Below, in pieces: positions 8,132 through 17,501 of a DNA stretch of 64,000 bases. Made by a program: the position numbers and the translations under genes. Position 1 is the stretch's first letter. Every line of letters begins with the position of its first letter. The notes under the pieces are model-generated. The model was not told the origin of the DNA, did no database searches, and saw only the letters and a list, made by a program, of their open reading frames with translations. This DNA comes from Lacisediminihabitans profunda (GTDB lineage: Bacteria > Actinomycetota > Actinomycetes > Actinomycetales > Microbacteriaceae): NCBI RefSeq assembly GCF_008040105.1, contig NZ_VRMG01000003.1, positions 186,001-250,000 on the forward strand, given 5' to 3'.

Positions 8132-8167
8132 GACGAAGGAGCCGCAATGGACGAAGGAGTCGCGATG
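8132..8167 (+). promoter_or_regulatory. Tandemly duplicated ribosome-binding site and start of araB
   Basis: An 18-base unit GACGAAGGAG-N3-(C)-N-ATG occurs twice in direct succession (8132-8149 and 8150-8167) with two differences. Each copy carries its own GAAGGAG and an in-frame ATG (8147 and 8165), so translation can start at either. Confidence 0.75.
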
Positions 8168-9850
8168 GCGGGAGAGCCGGGGACCATCGGGCCGAACGAC
8201 CGATACGTGATCGGCATCGACTACGGCACCCTGTCGGGCCGGGCTGTCGTCGTGAGGGTGTCCGACGGTGCCGAATTGGCCTCGGCCACCCACGACTACC
8301 CGCATGCGGTGATGGACACCGTGCTCGCCTCCACGGGCAGGGCGTTGCCGCCCGAGTGGGCGCTGCAGGTGCCGTCCGACTACGTCGAGGTGCTGAAGAC
8401 CGCCGTGCCCGCCGCGGTCGCGGCCGCGGGCATCGACCCGGCCGCGGTCATCGGCATCGGCACCGACTTCACCGCGAGCACCCCTCTGCCGGTGCTCGCC
8501 GATGGAACCCCGCTCAACGAGCTCGCCGAGTACGCCGACCGGCCGCACGCCTACGTCAAGCTCTGGAAACACCACGCCGCTCAGGGTCAGGCCGACCGCA
8601 TCAACCGGGTCGCCGCCGAGAGGAATGAGACCTGGTTGCCGCGCTATGGCGGGCTCATCTCGAGCGAGTGGGAGTTCGCCAAGGGCTTGCAACTGCTGGA
8701 AGAGGACCCGGGACTCTACGAGCGAATGGACCACTGGGTGGAGGCCGCGGACTGGATCGTCTGGCAGCTCACCGGCAGCTACGTTCGCAACGCGTGCACG
8801 GCCGGATACAAGGGAATCCTGCAGGACGGCGAGTACCCGAGCCGGGAATTCCTCGCCGCGCTCAACCCCGCCTTCGCCGGCTTCGCTGATGACAAGGTCG
8901 CCCACGAGATCGGCCAGCTCGGCGACGCCGCCGGCACCCTCTCGGCGCAGGCTGCCGCCTGGACCGGGCTGCCGGCCGGCATCGCCGTGTCCGTGGGAAA
9001 CGTGGACGCCCACGTCACCGCGCCGGCGGCGCAGGCCGTCGAGCCCGGCCAGATGCTCGCGATCATGGGCACCTCGACCTGCCACGTGATGAATTCCGAC
9101 GTCCTCACCGAGGTACCGGGCATGTGCGGGGTCGTCGACGGAGGAATCGTCTCCGGACTGTACGGCTACGAGGCCGGCCAGTCCGGCGTCGGCGACATCT
9201 TCGCCTGGTACGTGAACAACCAGGTGCCCGGCAGCTACGTCGAGGCGGCGGCGCAGCGTGGCATCGGCATCCACGAGCATCTCACCGACCTCGTCAAGGA
9301 CCAGCCCGTCGGCGGCCACGGCCTCGTCGCGCTCGACTGGCAGAGCGGAAACCGATCGGTGCTCGTCGACCATGAGCTGAGCGGGGTCGTGCTCGGTACG
9401 ACGCTCACCACCCGGCCCGAGGAGATCTACCGGGCCCTGTTCGAGGCGACCGCATTCGGCACCCGCACGATCGTGGAGACGTTCAACGCGAGCGGCGTGC
9501 CGGTCACCGAGTTCATCGTGGCCGGGGGGCTCAAGCGCAACCCCTTCCTCATGCAGGTCTACAGCGACGTGCTGCGGATGCCGATCTCCATCATCGCCAG
9601 CGAGCAGGGGCCGGCGCTCGGGTCGGCGATTCACGCCGCCGTCGCGGCCGGCGCCTACCCCGACGTTCTCACCGCCGGCCGCGCGATGGGCAAGGTCGAT
9701 CGCGCCGTGTACGTGCCGAACACCGAGGCTGCGGATGCCTACGACCGGCTCTACGCGGAATACGCGACCCTGCACGACTACTTCGGCCGTGGAGCGAACG
9801 AGGTCATGCACCGCCTGAAGGCCATGAAGCGAGAGGCGGCGGCCGCATGA
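8147..9850 (+). CDS. araB: L-ribulokinase
   Basis: Phosphorylates L-ribulose to L-ribulose 5-phosphate, the second step of cytoplasmic L-arabinose breakdown. The 567-residue protein (561 from the second start at 8165) has the FGGY kinase N-domain (VIGIDYGTLSGRAVVV) and the C-domain (IVAGGLKRNPFLMQ, EQGPALGSAIHAAVAAGAY) and matches the usual AraB length. The frame stays open back to 7988, but that stretch contains the operator and promoter and cannot be coding. The stop overlaps the araD start (ATGA). Expression is probably repressed through the operator at 8105. Confidence 0.95.
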   Translation: MDEGVAMAGEPGTIGPNDRYVIGIDYGTLSGRAVVVRVSDGAELASATHDYPHAVMDTVLASTGRALPPEWALQVPSDYVEVLKTAVPAAVAAAGIDPAAVIGIGTDFTASTPLPVLADGTPLNELAEYADRPHAYVKLWKHHAAQGQADRINRVAAERNETWLPRYGGLISSEWEFAKGLQLLEEDPGLYERMDHWVEAADWIVWQLTGSYVRNACTAGYKGILQDGEYPSREFLAALNPAFAGFADDKVAHEIGQLGDAAGTLSAQAAAWTGLPAGIAVSVGNVDAHVTAPAAQAVEPGQMLAIMGTSTCHVMNSDVLTEVPGMCGVVDGGIVSGLYGYEAGQSGVGDIFAWYVNNQVPGSYVEAAAQRGIGIHEHLTDLVKDQPVGGHGLVALDWQSGNRSVLVDHELSGVVLGTTLTTRPEEIYRALFEATAFGTRTIVETFNASGVPVTEFIVAGGLKRNPFLMQVYSDVLRMPISIIASEQGPALGSAIHAAVAAGAYPDVLTAGRAMGKVDRAVYVPNTEAADAYDRLYAEYATLHDYFGRGANEVMHRLKAMKREAAAA

Positions 9851-10584
9851 GCGCCCTGCAGCAGGCCATCGACGACGTTCGCGCGGACGTCTGCGCACTG
9901 CACGAGATGCTCGTGCGCTACCAGCTGGTGATCTGGACCGGCGGGAACATCTCCGGCCGGGTACCGGGAGCAGACCTCTTCGTGATCAAGCCGAGCGGCG
10001 TCGAGTACGACGACCTCACCCCCGGCACCATGATCCTCTGCGACCTCAACGGCACGGTGATCGAGGGGGAGCACGCGCCGTCGAGCGACACCGCGGCGCA
10101 CGCGTTCGTCTACCGCAACATGCCGCACGTGAACGGGGTCGTGCACACGCACTCCACCTACGCCACGGCGTGGGCGGCGCGCGGCGAGGCCGTCCCCTGC
10201 GTGATCACGGGCCAGGCCGACGAGTTCGGCGGCGAGATCCCGGTCGGGCCGTTCGCCATCATCGGCGACGAATCCATCGGCGAGGGCATCGTCGCGACGC
10301 TCTCCGGGCACCGCTCCCGCGCCGTGCTGATGCAGAACCACGGGGTCTTCACCATCGGAAAGAGCCCCCGCGACGCGGTCAAGGCCGCCGTCATGGCCGA
10401 GGATGTCGCCCGCACTGTGCACATCGCGCGCCAACTCGGCGACGTCATCCCCATCCCGCAGGACAAGATCGACGCCCTGTTCGACCGCTACCAGAACGTG
10501 TACGGGCAGGCTCCGGCCGGCTCGCTCGACGCCCAGGCCGCCGAAACCACCCCAGACCTCGACCCAGAAGGACTTGACGCATGA
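9847..10584 (+). CDS. araD: L-ribulose-5-phosphate 4-epimerase
   Basis: Converts L-ribulose 5-phosphate to D-xylulose 5-phosphate, delivering arabinose carbon to the pentose phosphate pathway. The 245-residue protein is a class II aldolase/epimerase-fold enzyme. GNISGR (near residue 35) and KPSGV bind the phosphate, the [11 protein letters not shown] segment supplies zinc-binding histidines and MQNHGVF supplies the third. Length is close to the family norm of about 230. The start overlaps the araB stop by ATGA and its stop overlaps the araA start in the same way, so the three enzymes are translationally coupled. Confidence 0.94.
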   Translation: MSALQQAIDDVRADVCALHEMLVRYQLVIWTGGNISGRVPGADLFVIKPSGVEYDDLTPGTMILCDLNGTVIEGEHAPSSDTAAHAFVYRNMPHVNGVVHTHSTYATAWAARGEAVPCVITGQADEFGGEIPVGPFAIIGDESIGEGIVATLSGHRSRAVLMQNHGVFTIGKSPRDAVKAAVMAEDVARTVHIARQLGDVIPIPQDKIDALFDRYQNVYGQAPAGSLDAQAAETTPDLDPEGLDA

Positions 10585-12101
10585 GCCGCTCGATCATCCC
10601 CGACCTCGCCTCCTCCGAGGTCTGGTTCCTTACCGGCAGCCAGAACCTCTACGGCGAGGAGACCCTCGCGCAGGTGGCCGAGCAGTCGCAGGAGATCGCC
10701 CGGGCCCTCAACGCCGCGAGTGACATTCCCGTCACCGTGGTGTGGAAGCCGGTGCTCAAGGACTCGGACTCGATCCGCCGCCTGGCCCTGGAGGTGAACG
10801 CGCAGGACAACGTGATCGGCGTCATCGCCTGGATGCACACCTTCAGTCCGGCCAAGATGTGGATCACGGGCCTCGACCTGCTGCGCAAGCCCCTGCTGCA
10901 CCTGCACACTCAGGCCAACGTCGCGCTGCCGTGGTCGGAGATCGACTTCGACTTCATGAACCTCAACCAGGCCGCGCACGGCGACCGGGAGTTCGGCTAC
11001 ATCCAGACCCGGCTCGGTGTCGCCCGCAAGACCGTGGTCGGCCACGTCTCGAACCCGGCGGTCACCGCGAAGGTGGGCACGTGGTCCAGGGCGGCCGCCG
11101 GCTGGGCCGCCACCCGCGAGCTCAAGCTCGCCCGCTTCGGCGACAACATGCGGTTCGTCGCGGTCACCGAGGGCGACAAGACCGAGGCCGAGCTGCAGTT
11201 CGGCGTGCAGGTGAACACCTGGGGCGTGAATGATCTGGTCGAGGCGGTGGATGCCGCAGCCGAGTCGGACGTCGATGCCCTCGTCGCGGAATACGAGGAG
11301 CTCTACGACGTGGCGGCCGAGTTGCGCGCCGGCGCCGAGCGTCACGAGTCGCTGCGCTACGGCGCTCGGATCGAGCTGGGACTGCGCTCCTTTCTCGAGG
11401 CGGGAGACTTCGGGGCGTTCACCACGAGCTTCGAAGACCTGGGCGGGCTCCGCCAGTTGCCGGGCCTCGCCGTGCAGCGACTCATGGCCGACGGCTACGG
11501 CTTCGGTGCGGAGGGCGACTGGAAGACGGCCGTGCTCGTGCGCGCCGCCAAGGTGATGGGGTCCGGCCTGGCCGGCGGCGCCTCCCTGATGGAGGACTAC
11601 ACCTACGATCTGACCCCGGGCCACGAACTCATTCTCGGTGCCCACATGCTCGAGGTGTGCCCGTCGCTCACCACCTCGCGGCCGCGGCTGGAAATCCACC
11701 CGCTCGGCATCGGCGGCCGGGAGGACCCGGTCCGCCTGGTCTTCGACACCGACGCCGGGCCGGGCATCGTCGTCGCCCTCAGCGACATGCGGGATCGCTT
11801 CCGCCTCGTCGCCAACGTGGTCGAGGTCGTGCCGCTGCCCGAGCCGCTGCCGAAGCTTCCGGTGGCACGAGCGGTGTGGAAGCCAGAACCCGACTTCGCC
11901 ACCAGCGCCGCCGCGTGGCTCACCGCGGGAGCCGCGCACCACACCGTAATGTCGACAGCGGTGGGCCTCGACGTCTTCGAGGACTTCGCCGAGATCGCGA
12001 AGAGCGAACTCGTGGTGATCGACAAGGGCACGAATCTGCGAGAGTTCTCTCGAGAGCTGCGCTGGAATCAGGCCTACTACCGCCTCGCCCGGGGGCTCTG
12101 A
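10581..12101 (+). CDS. araA: L-arabinose isomerase
   Basis: Interconverts L-arabinose and L-ribulose, the first catabolic step; Mn-dependent cytoplasmic enzyme. The 506-residue sequence begins with the family-typical [16 protein letters not shown] and contains the conserved blocks [23 protein letters not shown] and MEDYTYDL, with length matching AraA (about 500). The ATGA overlap with araD and the 31-base gap to the regulator gene place it in an araB-araD-araA-regulator operon. Confidence 0.95.
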   Translation: MSRSIIPDLASSEVWFLTGSQNLYGEETLAQVAEQSQEIARALNAASDIPVTVVWKPVLKDSDSIRRLALEVNAQDNVIGVIAWMHTFSPAKMWITGLDLLRKPLLHLHTQANVALPWSEIDFDFMNLNQAAHGDREFGYIQTRLGVARKTVVGHVSNPAVTAKVGTWSRAAAGWAATRELKLARFGDNMRFVAVTEGDKTEAELQFGVQVNTWGVNDLVEAVDAAAESDVDALVAEYEELYDVAAELRAGAERHESLRYGARIELGLRSFLEAGDFGAFTTSFEDLGGLRQLPGLAVQRLMADGYGFGAEGDWKTAVLVRAAKVMGSGLAGGASLMEDYTYDLTPGHELILGAHMLEVCPSLTTSRPRLEIHPLGIGGREDPVRLVFDTDAGPGIVVALSDMRDRFRLVANVVEVVPLPEPLPKLPVARAVWKPEPDFATSAAAWLTAGAAHHTVMSTAVGLDVFEDFAEIAKSELVVIDKGTNLREFSRELRWNQAYYRLARGL

Positions 12102-12132
12102 ACGGCCGGAGCGACGAGCAGGGAGGATTCGG

Positions 12133-13161
12133 ATGGCGAACATCACCGATGTCGCTCGTCTCGCCGGGGTCTCGCACCAGACGGTGTCCCGGGTGCTCAA
12201 CAACGAGAACACCGTGCGCCCGAGCACCAAGGCTCGGGTGGAGGCGGCGATCGCCGAGCTGCACTACCGGCCGAGCATGGTCGCGCGCGCCCTGGTCACC
12301 CGCAAGACGCGCACGATCGGCCTGATCAGCACCGGAAACCCGCTCTACGGTCCGTCGAGCACCGCGCTCGGCTTCAACGAGGCGGCGCGCGAGGCCGGCT
12401 ACCAGGTGACGAGCGCGAGCATGTCGACCTCCGATCGCGGCGCGATCCTCGAGGCGATCGACGTGCTGGTCGCGCAGAACGTGGAGGCTCTGGTTCTGAT
12501 CGCCTCCGATGTCGCGTCGATCGAGGCCGTGCAGGACCTCGAGCTGCAGGTGCCGCTGATCACCGCCGAGAGCAGCGGGCGGATGGGAGGGCACAGCGTG
12601 TCCATTGACCAGTTCCGCGGAGCCGAGCTGGCGACGAGCTACCTCGCCGACCTCGGGCACCGCCGGATCGTGCATCTGGCCGGGCCGTCGACATCGCTCG
12701 ACGCCGCGGAGCGGGAGCGCGGCTGGCGGAGCGTGCTCGCCTCTCGAGGGCTCGAGACCCGTGAGCCGGTGGCGGGTGACTGGTCCCCGGAGAGCGGATA
12801 CGCGGCGGCGGAGCGCCTGCTCGGGGGCGGAGACTTCACCGCCATCTTCGCAGCGAACGACCAGATGGCGCTGGGGGTGCTGCACGCTCTGAGTGATCGC
12901 GGCCTGCCCGTGCCCGGTCGGATCAGCATCGTCGGGTTCGACGACATCCCGGAGGCCGCCCACTTCATTCCGCCCCTCACCACGGTGCGGCAGGACTTCG
13001 GCGAGCTGGGGCGACGGATCATGGAGTCGCTGCTCGAGGTGTTGCGCGGGCAGGAATTCGGCGAGCCCGTGCGCACCGAACCGCGCCTGATCGAGCGGGC
13101 ATCCGCCGCGCCGGTGGGCGCCGGACGGGCCGTTACCCAACCGATAGCACCGCCGACTTGA
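12133..13161 (+). CDS. araR: LacI-family regulator of the arabinose genes
   Basis: A 342-residue repressor with an N-terminal LacI helix-turn-helix (ITDVARLAGVSHQTVSRVLNN) and hinge, followed by a periplasmic-binding-type effector domain (FAANDQMALGVLHAL, VGFDDIPEAAHFIPPLTTVRQ). The ATG has GGGAGG upstream. Being last in the araBDA operon, and with matching LacI-style palindromes before araB and before the next transporter operon, it is the likely arabinose-responsive repressor of both. In some actinobacteria a LacI-type protein carries the AraR name. Its stop codon overlaps the -35 box of the transporter promoter. Confidence 0.88.
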   Translation: MANITDVARLAGVSHQTVSRVLNNENTVRPSTKARVEAAIAELHYRPSMVARALVTRKTRTIGLISTGNPLYGPSSTALGFNEAAREAGYQVTSASMSTSDRGAILEAIDVLVAQNVEALVLIASDVASIEAVQDLELQVPLITAESSGRMGGHSVSIDQFRGAELATSYLADLGHRRIVHLAGPSTSLDAAERERGWRSVLASRGLETREPVAGDWSPESGYAAAERLLGGGDFTAIFAANDQMALGVLHALSDRGLPVPGRISIVGFDDIPEAAHFIPPLTTVRQDFGELGRRIMESLLEVLRGQEFGEPVRTEPRLIERASAAPVGAGRAVTQPIAPPT

Positions 13162-13188
13162 CAGACGCCGAGGCGCTGACGCTACGAT
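13158..13188 (+). promoter_or_regulatory. Promoter of the second ChvE-type transporter operon
   Basis: A perfect -35 TTGACA (13158-13163) overlaps the end of the regulator gene and is followed after 19 bases by TACGAT (13183-13188). The spacer is slightly long. The predicted start is just before the operator at 13201. Confidence 0.6.
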
Positions 13189-13200
13189 AGGGCATTCCCC

Positions 13201-13218
13201 AATGTGAACGGTCACATT
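13201..13218. promoter_or_regulatory. Palindromic operator before the transporter operon
   Basis: The site AATGTGA-ACGG-TCACATT has arms identical to those of the araB operator. It lies directly downstream of the -10 box, where bound repressor would block initiation. Confidence 0.75.
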
Positions 13219-13266
13219 TTGACCGGGATCACCCACCAGAGAACTACCGTGACGAAGAGGTCAGAA

Positions 13267-13284
13267 AATGAGATCGCTCTCATT
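13267..13284. promoter_or_regulatory. Second candidate operator in the leader
   Basis: The site AATGAGA-TCGC-TCTCATT has perfect 7-bp arms and differs from the main operator by one base per half-site. It is centred 66 bp downstream of the first, so cooperative or looped binding is possible. Confidence 0.45.
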
Positions 13285-13503
13285 GAGCCAGTCTGCCGGC
13301 GGACACACCGCCGCAGCACGCGCTGGCCTCCCCTTCGCTCCCGCCGACCATCGTCCGGCACTTGGACAACCCCCACGACTTGTCGCGCCCGAGTAACCCC
13401 TCGCGCCCGGCCAAGGGACTCGCCCACCAGGCGCGAGTCCGAACCCGTCAATCACCTCTGTTGACAACGACGTCCCACTGAAATAGATCGGAAAGGTATC
13501 ACC

Positions 13504-14625
13504 GTGAACAAGAAAGCCGTTCTCGCGGTCATCGCCGCTGGCGCGCTCGTCGTGTCGCTCGCCGCGTGCTCCAGCACCCGCACCACCACCCCGGCGGCCT
13601 CCGGAGGCACCAGCAGCAAGGGAGCCCTCGTCGGCATCGCCATGCCGACGCAGACCTCCGAGCGCTGGATCAAGGATGGCGCCGCCATCAAGAAGGACCT
13701 CGAGGCGCTCGGCTACAAGACCGACCTCGAGTACGCCAACAACGACATCCCGACCCAGGTGCAGCAGATCTCGACCATGATCACCAAGGGCGCCAAGGTG
13801 CTCGTGATCGCCTCGATCGACGGCACCGCGCTGAGCACCCAGCTCGACAACGCGGCGGCGGCCGGCATCAAGATCGTCGCCTACGACCGCCTGATCAACG
13901 GCAACAAGAACGTCGACTACTACACGACCTTCGACAACTACAAGGTGGGCGTGCAGCAGGCGACCTCGCTGCTGACCGGCCTCGGCATCCTCGACGACAG
14001 CGGCAAGGAGACCGGCAAGAAGGGCCCCTTCAACGTCGAACTGTTCGCCGGGAGCCCGGACGACAACAACGCCACCTTCTTCTACAACGGCGCGATGGAC
14101 ACCCTCAAGAAGTACATCGACGACAAGACGATCGTGGTGCAGAGCGGCCAGACCGACTTCAAGACCGTTGCGACCCTGCGTTGGGACCCGGCGACCGCCC
14201 AGAAGCGCATGCAGGACCTGCTCGCCAAGAGCTACTCCGCCGGCGCGAAGGTCAACGGAGTGCTCTCCCCGTACGACGGCCTGTCGATCGGAATCATCTC
14301 GGCGCTGACCGCCGCCGGGTATGCGACCAACGCACTGCCCGTCATCACGGGCCAGGACGCCGAGGTCGGATCGGTCAAGTCGATCATCGCCGGCCAGCAG
14401 TACTCGACCATCTACAAGGACACCCGCAAGCTCGGCAAGGAGGCCGTCACGATCGTCGACAACCTCCTCACCGGCAAGAAGGTGACCGTGAACGACACCA
14501 AGTCGTACGACAACGGCAAGAAGGTCGTTCCGACCTTCCTGCTCCAGTCCGTCGTGGTCACCAAGGCGAACTTCGAGGACGTGCTCGTCACCGGCGGGTA
14601 CTACACCGACGCGGACCTCAAGTAG
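13504..14625 (+). CDS. ChvE-type sugar-binding lipoprotein (arabinose operon)
   Basis: A 373-residue extracellular binding lipoprotein, first gene of the importer operon next to araBDA. Signal peptide MNKK plus hydrophobic core ends in lipobox LAAC with Cys 22. The mature domain shows the type 1 sugar-binding pattern ([67 protein letters not shown]). The GTG start is preceded by GAAAGG and starts the signal peptide. Context, shared operator and the ChvE family suggest L-arabinose as main ligand, but multiple-sugar binding is common in this family. A stem-loop separates it from the ATPase gene. Confidence 0.92.
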   Translation: MNKKAVLAVIAAGALVVSLAACSSTRTTTPAASGGTSSKGALVGIAMPTQTSERWIKDGAAIKKDLEALGYKTDLEYANNDIPTQVQQISTMITKGAKVLVIASIDGTALSTQLDNAAAAGIKIVAYDRLINGNKNVDYYTTFDNYKVGVQQATSLLTGLGILDDSGKETGKKGPFNVELFAGSPDDNNATFFYNGAMDTLKKYIDDKTIVVQSGQTDFKTVATLRWDPATAQKRMQDLLAKSYSAGAKVNGVLSPYDGLSIGIISALTAAGYATNALPVITGQDAEVGSVKSIIAGQQYSTIYKDTRKLGKEAVTIVDNLLTGKKVTVNDTKSYDNGKKVVPTFLLQSVVVTKANFEDVLVTGGYYTDADLK

Positions 14626-14650
14626 GGTCTCGCTAGACAGCCAGAGCCCC

Positions 14651-14685
14651 GGTGCCGGCGGCGCGTAAGACGCGCCGCCGGCACC
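14651..14685 (+). promoter_or_regulatory. Intercistronic stem-loop after the binding-protein gene
   Basis: A perfect 15-bp stem (14651-14665 with 14671-14685) closes a 5-nt loop and is not followed by a T-run. It is better read as an mRNA-stabilising or partial-attenuation structure giving excess binding protein than as a full terminator. Confidence 0.75.
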
Positions 14686-14719
14686 CCGGTCGATGTTCGA
14701 TGAGGAAGGCAGGTACCCG

Positions 14720-16249
<1,530 letters not shown>

Positions 16250-16259
16250 GTGACGATCC

Positions 16260-17441
16260 ATGAGTGCGCTTAGCTCGGCCCTCAAGTACCTCACCAGTCA
16301 GCTTCGGCAGATCGGTATCTTCATCGCGCTGATCGCGATAGTCATCCTGTTCCAGGTGCTCACCCAGGGGGTGCTGCTCAACCCGCAGAACGTCTCCAAC
16401 GTGATCGTGCAGAACAGCTACGTGCTGATCCTCGCGATCGGCATGGTCATGGTGATCATCGCCGGGCACATCGACCTCTCGGTGGGCTCGGTGGTGGGCT
16501 TCATCGGCGCGGTCGCCGGTGTGCTGAGCGTGCGGATGGGGCTCCCGTGGTGGCTCGCGATCATCCTCTGCCTGCTGCTCGGTGCGGTCGTCGGGGCGTG
16601 GCAGGGCTTCTGGGTGGCCTACTTCGGCATCCCGGCGTTCATCGTCACCCTGGCCGGCATGCTCATCTTCCGCGGTCTCACCCAGGTGGTTCTCGGCAGC
16701 ACGCAGATCACGCCCTTCCCGGACGAGCTCCGATCGCTCGGCGGCGGGTTCCTGCCCAACCTCGGCTTCCTCTTCGGGCAACTCGAGACCCTTACCGTGG
16801 TGCTCGGCGTTCTCGCGACGGCCTTCCTGGTGGGCCAGGCCGTGCGCCAGCGACTGATCCGGCGCCGACTCAACCTCGAGGACGAGCCGTTCCTCTGGTT
16901 CGTGGTCAAGCTCGCGTTCACGGGCGTGCTCGTGCTCGCGATCACGTTCCTGCTCGCCAGCTATCGCGGAACGCCGGTCGTGCTCGTGGTGCTCGGCGTG
17001 CTCGTGGTGGTCTACTCGGCAGTGATGGCGCGCAGCGTCTACGGGCGCCACATCTACGCGCTCGGCGGCAACCTCAACGCCGCCGTGCTTTCCGGGGTGA
17101 AGACAAAGCGCGTGACGTTCCTGCTCTTCGTGAACATGGGTGTGCTCGGTGCGCTCGCCGGCCTCGTCTTCGCCGGCCAGCTCAACCTCGCCAATCCCAC
17201 CAACGGCAACGGGTTCGAACTCGACGCCATCGCGGCGGCCTTCATCGGCGGCGCGGCGGTGACCGGCGGCATCGGCACCGTCACCGGGGCGATCATCGGT
17301 GGCCTGATCATCGGCATCCTGAACAACGGGATGTCGATCATCGGTGTCGGCACCGACTGGCAGCAGTTCATCAAGGGCATCGTGCTGCTCGCGGCCGTGG
17401 CCTTCGACGTGTACAACAAGAGGCGCTCGAGCGGTCGCTGA
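16260..17441 (+). CDS. Sugar ABC transporter permease (MmsB/GguB type)
   Basis: A 393-residue polytopic permease, last gene of the arabinose-linked importer, 10 bases after the ATPase gene. It shows the BPD_transp_2 core AGHIDLSVGSVVGF, GIPAFIVTLAGMLIFRG and the C-terminal GGAAVTGGIGTVTGAIIGG. It is about 50 residues shorter than its paralogue at 928-2262, which has longer N- and C-terminal tails. The convergent dehydrogenase gene ends 60 bases downstream, and I see no clear terminator between them. Confidence 0.92.
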   Translation: MSALSSALKYLTSQLRQIGIFIALIAIVILFQVLTQGVLLNPQNVSNVIVQNSYVLILAIGMVMVIIAGHIDLSVGSVVGFIGAVAGVLSVRMGLPWWLAIILCLLLGAVVGAWQGFWVAYFGIPAFIVTLAGMLIFRGLTQVVLGSTQITPFPDELRSLGGGFLPNLGFLFGQLETLTVVLGVLATAFLVGQAVRQRLIRRRLNLEDEPFLWFVVKLAFTGVLVLAITFLLASYRGTPVVLVVLGVLVVVYSAVMARSVYGRHIYALGGNLNAAVLSGVKTKRVTFLLFVNMGVLGALAGLVFAGQLNLANPTNGNGFELDAIAAAFIGGAAVTGGIGTVTGAIIGGLIIGILNNGMSIIGVGTDWQQFIKGIVLLAAVAFDVYNKRRSSGR

Positions 17442-17501
17442 TCCCGCTGCGGCCGGGAACGAGGTCACCGGCGGTCGCTCGACCATGCTCCGAGCGGTCC
17501 G

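Larger units (their letters stand above)
7157..8146. other. Gene-free, repeat-rich interval before the arabinose operon
   Basis: Nearly 1 kb without a credible gene. It holds three inverted-repeat elements of about 97 bp, a 17-bp tandem repeat, a polypurine tract and, at its right end, the araB promoter and operator. Open frames through it are low-complexity (Arg/Pro/Gly-rich), read through the repeats in several frames and lack ribosome-binding sites. Confidence 0.8.
13162..13503 (+). other. 342-base leader with promoter and two operators
   Basis: This gap holds the promoter, an operator at 13201 and a second candidate at 13267. Beyond them is a leader of about 215 bases without a recognisable gene. 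I see no known riboswitch signature in it. Confidence 0.6.

Noticed and set aside
7988-8146. N-terminal extension of AraB
   Set aside because: The frame is open but crosses the polypurine tract end, promoter and operator, and shows no kinase similarity.
13300-13500. Riboswitch in the long leader of the arabinose importer
   Set aside because: No known aptamer signature can be recognised; GC-rich folding alone is not evidence.
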